A stretch of DNA of 64,000 bases from Eumeta japonica (Eukaryota > Arthropoda > Insecta > Lepidoptera > Psychidae), in the NCBI GenBank assembly GCA_005406025.1, contig BGZK01000009.1, positions 992,001-1,056,000 of the forward strand, written 5' to 3'. Shown in pieces: positions 58,001 to 64,000 of this stretch. The position numbers and the translations under genes were made by a program. Numbering within the stretch: the stretch's first letter is position 1; each line of letters opens with the position of its first letter. The notes under the pieces were generated by a model. It ran no database searches. It was not told the DNA's origin and saw only the letters and a program-made list of their open reading frames with translations.

Positions 58001-59791
58001 CATAGATTAATAAAATAAAAATTCAATAAAATCACAAGTTATATTTTTGGATTTATCAATAATCTATTTGAAAGTGCCTGTAATATTAAAACTTTCCTAG
58101 AAAATATGGTGTCAACATTAGTGAATATCAACATATGATCCTTTTAAATAACATTTCGTAATCCTGAAATTATGACATGATATATCATGAATAATTATAT
58201 TTTGATTTAGATACTATTATAATAAAAGCATTGCTAGGTGGTGCTGGGGCAGAAATTTATGTTCTTTTTTTTTAATTTATTTCACCAAAATTATTAACAG
58301 TTTTTTTTTAATGTAACTGTCTAAGTATAACATAAACTGGTATTTTAATTAAAACTTTTCATAAATATTTAACAATGTTCATTATTAATATATTTACAGG
58401 AAACTCGATTTATCAATTTCTGCAGAGATGCTTAGAAACTCTTAGGCCTGAATTCAGTGAATTAAAAACAGTGCTGGCAGATCAACTCATGTATGTCAAA
58501 GAAGATTTAATATTGCCACATCATTACACCTTTTATGATTTTATTGTTACAAAGGTTGGTGGTTTTGACATTAATAGTTATTATTTTATTTTTTGCATTA
58601 ATTGTTTAAACTGATATTTTTAGTGTTTTTATTTTTATTTCTTATTAACATTAGTCACTAGTTTTATGAGTAAAACTTTTTAATTATAAAATTTATCATC
58701 CACTGATTTTATATTGACCTCAAACCCAAAAATAGTATCTTAATACACATGTCATTCCTTCAAAATATTACTTAAAATTTACTGATTATTTTTCCATATT
58801 ATTAATATAGGTTGATATATTTACAAATTAAATATTATATATAGGCACGTGGTAAAAGTGGACCTCTCTTCCAATTTGATGCATGTGATGATGTCAGATT
58901 GATAAATGATGCTACTCAAGAGAAACAGGATTCTCATGCAGGAAAAGTATTATTGAGGTTAGTCTAATTTGTGATGTACAAATAGTAAAATTTACTTTTT
59001 TGTGACACATAGTCTTCAGAGGTATTATTTCGACGATCTAAGTTGGTGAAGCACCACTCCTGCAAATAGTTAACCGATTAACAAACAACAAAAACGGGTC
59101 GTTAAGCATTCCTTTCGCGTGCGCCCGATCCATCACATCACATCACATTGCATGTTTTAAAGTTTATGTTTAATTTTGTTCTTTAAGGTAGTTTTGTTAA
59201 TGAGTGGCATTATTATGGTTCGATGTAGTCTAGTTCTACTACTAAGGGGCATTATTGAGTTATAATGGCCCTATAACAAAACAGAGCTGACAAATGTTGC
59301 AACATGTTTTCATATTCACATAGAAAATAGCTAAATAGAGAGCTTTTGTCAAAAATTTATGTCTCACTTCTTGCAGTATAAATTTAAGTGCATAGAGAAT
59401 AGGATTTGTGGGTTTTGTTTTTATATATAGACATGTTTAAACAATAAACTACATAACAAAATTAGAATATGTACAAAGTAAACCAAAATTTTACTTGCTT
59501 ACTAATATTTGTAGAAATGTTTCTCATCTTCCCATCTTTCTCTGTTTTGTAATTTTTTGAAATAGGTGCATTTTGTGTTACATAAAAAATTCTCTTCACA
59601 TTGAGAAATTGTATCTAAACATATTTTAAATAGGCTTTCAATCTCAACTAGTTTAAGAAGCATGGGCAATAATTAAAGTTCCCTTTTTCAGATCGTGGTA
59701 TGAGAGAAATAAACATATTTTCCCTGCATCAAGATGGGAGCCTTATGATCCCACCAAGACTTATGCAAAATATACAATCAAAGGAAAATAA
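52056..59791 (+). CDS. FAM50A: FAM50 family protein (XAP5)
   Basis: FAM50/XAP5 is a conserved nuclear protein associated with pre-mRNA splicing and gene expression. Six exons: 52056-52400, 55036-55131, 55343-55547, 58400-58554, 58845-58957, 59692-59791. All have GT/AG borders, and 1014 bp give 337 aa (human FAM50A 339). Residues 1-115 are a basic, highly charged helical region starting '[20 protein letters not shown]' with Lys/Glu-rich coiled-coil character. Exon 2 encodes an acidic stretch. The XAP5 domain follows, with '[17 protein letters not shown]', '[12 protein letters not shown]', '[15 protein letters not shown]', '[13 protein letters not shown]' and the C-terminus '[18 protein letters not shown]'. 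Long introns 1 (2.6 kb) and 3 (2.9 kb) carry repeat remnants. An AATAAA lies about 10 nt past the stop. In invertebrates there is usually a single FAM50 gene, so A versus B is not meaningful. Confidence 0.97.
52401..55035 (+). other. FAM50 intron 1 with repeat tails
   Basis: This 2.6 kb intron contains at least three independent 'AAATTTCAT..AAAT..GTT' repeat tails (near 53510, 53965 and 54180), the typical 3' parts of dispersed insect repeats, each followed by a short A-rich end. No coding is supported. The open frame 54105-54299 is repeat-derived. Confidence 0.5.
55548..58399 (+). other. FAM50 intron 3 with purine/pyrimidine tracts and a hairpin
   Basis: 55710-55865 is a purine-rich patch of the 'GGATCAGAATCAAGAGAGCG' and 'GGATTGGGATCAAGGACAGG' type. 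56360-56540 is its pyrimidine-rich counterpart ('TCAACTCCAATCCCAGTTAC', 'TGATTCTGATCC'). 57823-57865 is a near-perfect hairpin with 20 bp arms. A dispersed-repeat tail lies near 56840-56900. The short open frames in the pyrimidine tract are composition artefacts. Confidence 0.55.
57823..57865. repeat. Perfect 20 bp inverted repeat (hairpin, 3 bp loop)
   Basis: AAAGTATCTATATTTGAAAA, then GTA, then TTTTCAAATATAGATACTTT. The two arms are exact reverse complements. It lies in FAM50 intron 3 and will form a hairpin in the pre-mRNA. Confidence 0.95.
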
Positions 59792-59975
59792 CATAGTCAT
59801 AATAAATTATTTTAACCGACATATTTTCATTTTCATTTTAATGTAATTCCATAAAATAAGCTAAAATTAGAATGAAAGTAGTGTATATTTATATAGGTAA
59901 GTACAAGTCTGTACACGACTGGAGGTGACTCCGCTAGTCGAAATTTAAAAACGTATTGTCAAGCTAAATAATTAA

Positions 59976-60157
59976 GAATCTCTTCCACCATTGTGTAAAT
60001 CGACATTTATCTGTTACTTTAAAATAAAATTCATTCTCTTTTAATGAATTCTGGCTCAAACCACTGTCAAAAAGAGGACATTGGATGCAAATTTTATTTT
60101 AAAAGTAATTTTTTGTTAAATGTTAATCTAAAAGGAAATGATAGAAGAGGCTTTAAA
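59976..60157. mobile_element. Short MITE-like hairpin element, copy 2
   Basis: It starts 'GAATCTCTTCCACCATTGTG' and 'TACTTTAAAATAAAATTC', and ends with the approximate reverse complement 'AAATTTTATTTTAAAAGTAA' and 'ATGATAGAAGAGGCTTTAAA'. About 180 bp, non-coding, related to 47656-47817 by its ends. Confidence 0.6.
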
Positions 60158-61259
60158 ATTACTAAGAAATTTCTTTAAAAAAATATTCGAAAATCCCCGC
60201 GCCCCCACCTGTCTTTCCGTCACATAGTTTAAATATACTTATTTTTGGGATGGAATGTTCAGGAATTCAATAAAACTTGTTTTGTTATGTTGAGTATGAC
60301 ACGTTTAAATCTTATTTAATAACTAGCAGCAGAACCGGCATTGCTTGGGTTAAAATACATCCCATGTTTAATGGTATAAAAAATATTTATGGGTCCATTT
60401 TTTAACATGTAGATTTCTATCTTAGATATTGAGAGACTTATTTGACCACTAAACATATGATGTATATAGAGTATATCAAATGTAATTAAGGAATTGAAAT
60501 AATTATAAGTTAAAATAAGAAACGCTTTAGTAAATGGAAAATTTGTTTTATTTACATATACATTTACATTTTTTATTTCAGTTATATTCTTTTTCCTTTT
60601 ACAATACTTGCTTAAAGACTACATTTATAGTTTTATTGTCTAGACTGTCAATGAACAAATTGCGAGGTGATCCTACTTGTGAGCAGACATATAATTGGCC
60701 GTGTGCAAAGCATGGTTCCTTTCAGTCAGCGCCACAGCATTGGAATGTTTGGCCCTGGGCTTTGTTGATAGTCATGCTGTAAGCCAACTTCACCGAGAAT
60801 TCTAAGAGCTTAAAAGTAAAGGGCAATCCGTTTGATATTAAAGGTATGCGTAGTATAAATACCATCTGTCCTTTTTCTTTACCAGTCATTATGCTGGCTT
60901 GTATGACATTATTTTGTAGCTGTGATTGAGCCAGTATTTTCGTCTATTGGATAGGTCCATTCCTATTTGTAAAAACCTTTCAGAAAACTGTTGTGCCTTT
61001 TCATCCCCTGAAATTTACGCCTTCATATTTTTTGTTAATTTAATTATTTTCACGTGTTCCCAGATCGACTATAAGCAAGCGTTAATTTCATCGGCCGGCT
61101 TGGTTTCGGAATGACAGGTAGCGTTTGACGAAAATCGTCTAATCGAGACAAGCGGCAACGTGTCAAGCCAAGTACAACCAAAGGAACTGGCTAGCCAGCG
61201 CCGAGTGTAATATTACACGAACCACTTGGTGCCACTTTTGACTCTTCTTTTTTGAGTTA

Positions 61260-61560
61260 TAGACGAAACGTAAACACATAAAACTACGTGTGTTTAATTA
61301 TATCCATAAGGACATCTAGAAGCCTAAATTTCATGAAGCTCGCTTAAACGGTTAGTAAAGATATGAAGGTCAAAAAGTCGTAAATTTTAGCACTGACTGA
61401 TTGACTGACATATAGTACCTAAATCTAACCTACTTCCAGATGACCTAGAAGGATGAAATTTGGAATCCAGCTCGGTAATTGTGTGTAAGCATAGGAAAAA
61501 ATCTAAAAATAAAAAAAAAGTTAAAAAATAGGGGGATCCCTATACAAAAATTTCTTTTTA
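61260..61560 (+). repeat. Dispersed repeat tail inside the Helitron relic
   Basis: 'CCTAAATTTCATGAAGCTCG', 'ACTGACTGATTGACTGACAT' and 'GGATGAAATTTGGAATCCAG' are hallmarks of the non-autonomous repeats spread through insect genomes. The repeat separates the C-terminal helicase piece (60650-60775) from the rest. Boundaries are approximate. Confidence 0.5.
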
Positions 61561-61731
61561 ATTGCAGCATTGGAATCGTTACAACATTACAAGCAGATAT
61601 TTGAAACCATCCCAATATATGTATTATTATATAGCATAAAAAAGAAAACCATGCAGCGGAAACGCAAGAAAAAACATTAAATCTCAATACCTGCCTAGTT
61701 TTCTTTACAAAAAGTAAAGTGTATATATATT

Positions 61732-61763
61732 AAGTTATTCAACATATATATGTTGAATAACTT
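61732..61763. repeat. Perfect 32 bp palindrome
   Basis: AAGTTATTCAACATAT followed by its exact reverse complement ATATGTTGAATAACTT. It lies in non-coding repeat DNA inside the Helitron relic. Confidence 0.95.
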
Positions 61764-63197
61764 TATAAAATGACTGATGTAATGAAAACCGGCCATGTCA
61801 AATCTAACCTCCTTTAAGATCTCACATTTTTTTAAAATAACAGAAATTGTTATAGTCATCAAATAAAGCAAAGAAATAGAGTTTAATACTTGTTCATAAT
61901 GTTATTTTGTTCCTATAAATATATATTTGGATTTTGCATAGAACTTGGCACTCATTTAAATCTCCATTCTTTTTGCGGCGAAGCCCACAGCCAAGCATAA
62001 TTTTTGTATTAAACTTTGCTCTTAATTTTTTACATTTATGTTTTTGGTGAGATGGCATTAATACACCTTCCATTACATTCGTGTTGTCGCGTAAATCTTG
62101 AAGTGTTCTATTAGGTGCTTCTATTGATTTTCTATGGACCATTGTGCTTTCGTCTCATATAATGGCTTTGCACTGTTTCAATATTTGTCTATGTGCTGAT
62201 GATTTTGTGATGTCACATACCGAGAATTCATAATCAGCTAAATTTGATGGTAATTTTAAACCAGAATGAGTTGTTCGTCCACTATCCATATGTTTGCCGT
62301 TATCCCTGATAATGCCAGGGCGAGAACAATTTCTTGATTTGCACGGATTTTAGCTAAATATAAATTTATCAAAAATGTTTTCCGGTGCTGCCAGGTGCGT
62401 CTAAAAATATTATACCACCTTGCTTTTTTTTATAATCCATTATTATATCATATGCTTGTTTTGACCCTCAATTGATAAGGGTTTGTTATGTTGGATGTAA
62501 AGTCTCAATTCGTCGATATTATAATTTGTTTCTCTTAAAAATTCACTGTTTACGGTATCCAAATGACTTTGTTTAGGAGATTGAACATGTAGTTGTATTA
62601 ACGTTTGGTTATATATTGCTAAACATTTACCTTCTATCAATATCAAAGCTTTATTAAAATTTTTTTCATTAAAATTAATTTTTAAGTCCGAGTTTTGTTA
62701 TAATTCAGCCGAGCTGTCATCGCTCATATATTCTCGATATTTTAGCCATAGTCTATGTGGATTAGGATTACATGCCGTTAATTGCAAATAGCTCACGAAT
62801 TTGATTTGGTGTTGCCGTTTCTGCTTCATTCGTAGCTAACTCCCAATGATTATCGTTTTCTAGTAGACCCAATCTTTGACATACTTTGCGATGTCTCACG
62901 AATGTGACCATTGACAGTTTAGATTTTCAAAACATGTTGGAGCCACGAATAGTGTGAAGTAAAAACGTAGATAGAAACATTCAGCGTTTTTTGGTTGCAC
63001 TGTGTAGACGTCCTATAGTGTTAGTCTTGAACACTTCATCATGTTCTTCTACTGACATTCCACGTTTTCGAGGATTAAATTATTTACTTGTTGTATCCCA
63101 TGTATAATAGCTTGGTACTTCTGAGTAAAGTCTTTAGCAAATGGATCTTTCTGGTTTGTATGGAACTTTCATAGTTTAAAAAAGGCTGTTACTATCA

Positions 63198-63751
63198 TTG
63201 GAACGAAGTTCCTTACGGCGGGCTTGGAGGAGATAGGGATTTTGCTGCGCGACCGAACTGAAAAAAATGTGATAGTAAAACCGTAAGAAAAAGTCCGTGG
63301 AATAAAACCGTTAAATGAGACGTGCGCAGGCGCGACAGTCGTATATTTTTAGATATGTCTTTATTTTACTGCGCGTTTATTGGCGCAAGGTGACGCGAAC
63401 TCGGCGAACGGCGAGCGCTGATTTGTGGATCATACCGGGCACGGCTGGCATGAGGCCCACTTGTTTACGACTTCGCGCGATTACCGAGAATCGGTCGGTT
63501 ATTTTCCATTAACAAATATATGTCGGTAAAAAGCAGCCAAATCATAATAATCGTAAATTTTTTCGAAAATAGAATTAACAATAAGAACAGAAAATGAAGA
63601 TGATTGAAGAACAGATAGTAAGGAGTAAATGTCATAATTCCACTACAACGATCACCAACCGATTTAAGTGGCATCTTATAATATTTTTCAGTTCGGTCGT
63701 GCAGCAAAATCTCTATCTCCTCCAAGCCCGCCGTAAGGAACTTCGTTCCAA
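63198..63751. mobile_element. 554 bp TIR element with nearly identical 68 bp ends
   Basis: The left end TTGGAACGAAGTTCCTTACG continues GCGGGCTTGGAGGAGATAGG and GATTTTGCTGCGCGACCGAA. The right end, complemented, is the same over about 68 bp with two differences. The first 15 bp contain a small palindrome (GGAACGAAGTTCC). The interior is GC-rich and non-coding. Such well-kept ends suggest recent movement of a non-autonomous element. It sits about 20 bp outside the Helitron relic. No clear target duplication was seen, and the superfamily is unknown. Confidence 0.85.
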
Positions 63752-63812
63752 AAATTTTCTGAATTTCGGTTTATATACCATCATACATCGAAATTTCTAT
63801 CACCAGAATATA

Positions 63813-64000
63813 CAAGATTCCCAATAATGACAGCTTATTTTAAATCTTTGAAGAATTTTTAAATTATCTTTCAATTTTCTCGATCGTTCTAGAATGTTAA
63901 AGAACATTTTAGAACTTTCAAGATTATTTCCGATAATGACAGACCATCCTGGATCTTTACAGTTTTTTTTAATAATAGTAAATCGTTCTACAATATTCTA
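63813..64000 (+). repeat. Start of a degenerate tandem repeat (about 106 bp period)
   Basis: 'CAAGATTCCCAATAATGACAG' type sequence at 63813 recurs at 63919 as 'CAAGATTATTTCCGATAATG' plus 'ACAG', followed by related '..ATCTTT.' text. The array runs off the window edge, so the copy number is unknown. Confidence 0.5.

Larger units (their letters stand above)
60640..63180 (-). pseudogene. Helitron helicase (PIF1-like) relic
   Basis: From high to low coordinates on the - strand, in broken frames: 'RGMSVEEHDEVFKTNTIGRL' region (63000-63075), 'ENDNHWELATNEAETATPNQ' and 'IRELFAINGM' (62775-62870), 'LIEGKCLAIYNQTLIQLHVQ' (62580-62645), 'RETNYNIDELRLYIQHN' (62490-62540), Walker A 'LDAPGSTGK' with a one-base frameshift (62385-62415), Walker B region 'DESTMVHRKSIEAPNRTLQ' (about 62100-62155), and the C-terminal 'MTINKAQGQTFQ', 'CFAHGQLYV' and 'VGSPRNLF' (60650-60775). 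This is the ordered motif set of the PIF1-like helicase part of Helitrons. The Rep nuclease part and the ends are not seen, and about 1 kb of other repeat DNA (61100-61880) lies inside. It is dead. Confidence 0.85.

Noticed and set aside
60534..60782. + strand frame at the Helitron 3' end
   Set aside because: The complementary strand encodes 'MTINKAQGQTFQ' and 'CFAHGQLYV', clear helicase motifs, so the + strand frame is a shadow.
1..64000. CRISPR array, tRNA, rRNA or bacterial-style operon
   Set aside because: No regularly spaced short repeats with unique spacers, no cloverleaf with a GTTCGAATC arm in context, no conserved rRNA blocks. The genes are intron-containing eukaryotic genes.

Overview
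The window looks like nuclear DNA of an insect, most likely a moth or butterfly. It is about two-thirds A+T, the host genes have short exons with GT/AG introns, and the intervening DNA is full of transposon remains. These include repeats that open with a 'CTAGCTTTTGCCCGC' start and end in tails resembling 'ATCGGTTCAGCCGTTT', which I know as common in Lepidoptera. The species assignment is inference; no bacterial, plasmid or organelle gene organisation is present.

Host genes, left to right: (1) the last two coding exons of an unrecognised + strand gene (4735-7644); (2) SEC61G, the Sec61 translocon gamma subunit, - strand, split by a 4.7 kb intron (8794-13749); (3) an aspartylglucosaminidase (AGA), six coding exons, - strand (16951-20946); (4) RTRAF (CLE/C14orf166), four exons, + strand (31240-32180); (5) the mitochondrial small Tim chaperone Tim8, two exons, - strand (39676-40028); (6) an adenosine deaminase-like (ADAL/MAPDA) gene, seven exons, + strand (43363-46875); (7) FAM50/XAP5, six exons, + strand (52056-59791). 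For genes 2 to 7 every exon junction was read from the sequence. Frames close exactly and give 68, 340, 223, 90, 349 and 337 aa, close to the usual lengths of the families. They are unrelated housekeeping genes with no operon-like logic.

Mobile elements: a broken ZBED5-like hAT (1-1784) followed directly by a broken mariner (about 1795-2465); an endonuclease-domain relic (3245-3673); a complete but mutated Jockey/R1-like LINE (23528-30004) with 12 bp target-site duplications; a complete piggyBac copy with TTAA duplications and an internal deletion (36978-39021); a second mariner (49830-50610); a Helitron helicase relic (60640-63180); and several non-autonomous inverted-repeat elements (21770-22088, 35080-36053, 45629-46622, 47656-47817, 59976-60157, 63198-63751).

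The most unusual structure is inside the LINE. Its gag reading frame is split by about 1.33 kb of unrelated AT-rich DNA (27025-28350) carrying an intron-like stretch and an exon coding for the second half of a ZAD zinc-finger-associated domain, a family typical of insect transcription factors. The gag coding sense resumes on the other side, so this is a gene fragment lodged in a retrotransposon. Also notable are a 974 bp fold-back inverted repeat, a 122 bp tandem array grown from a dispersed repeat, and an almost perfect 554 bp TIR element. I found no convincing tRNA, rRNA, CRISPR array or new multi-gene system.
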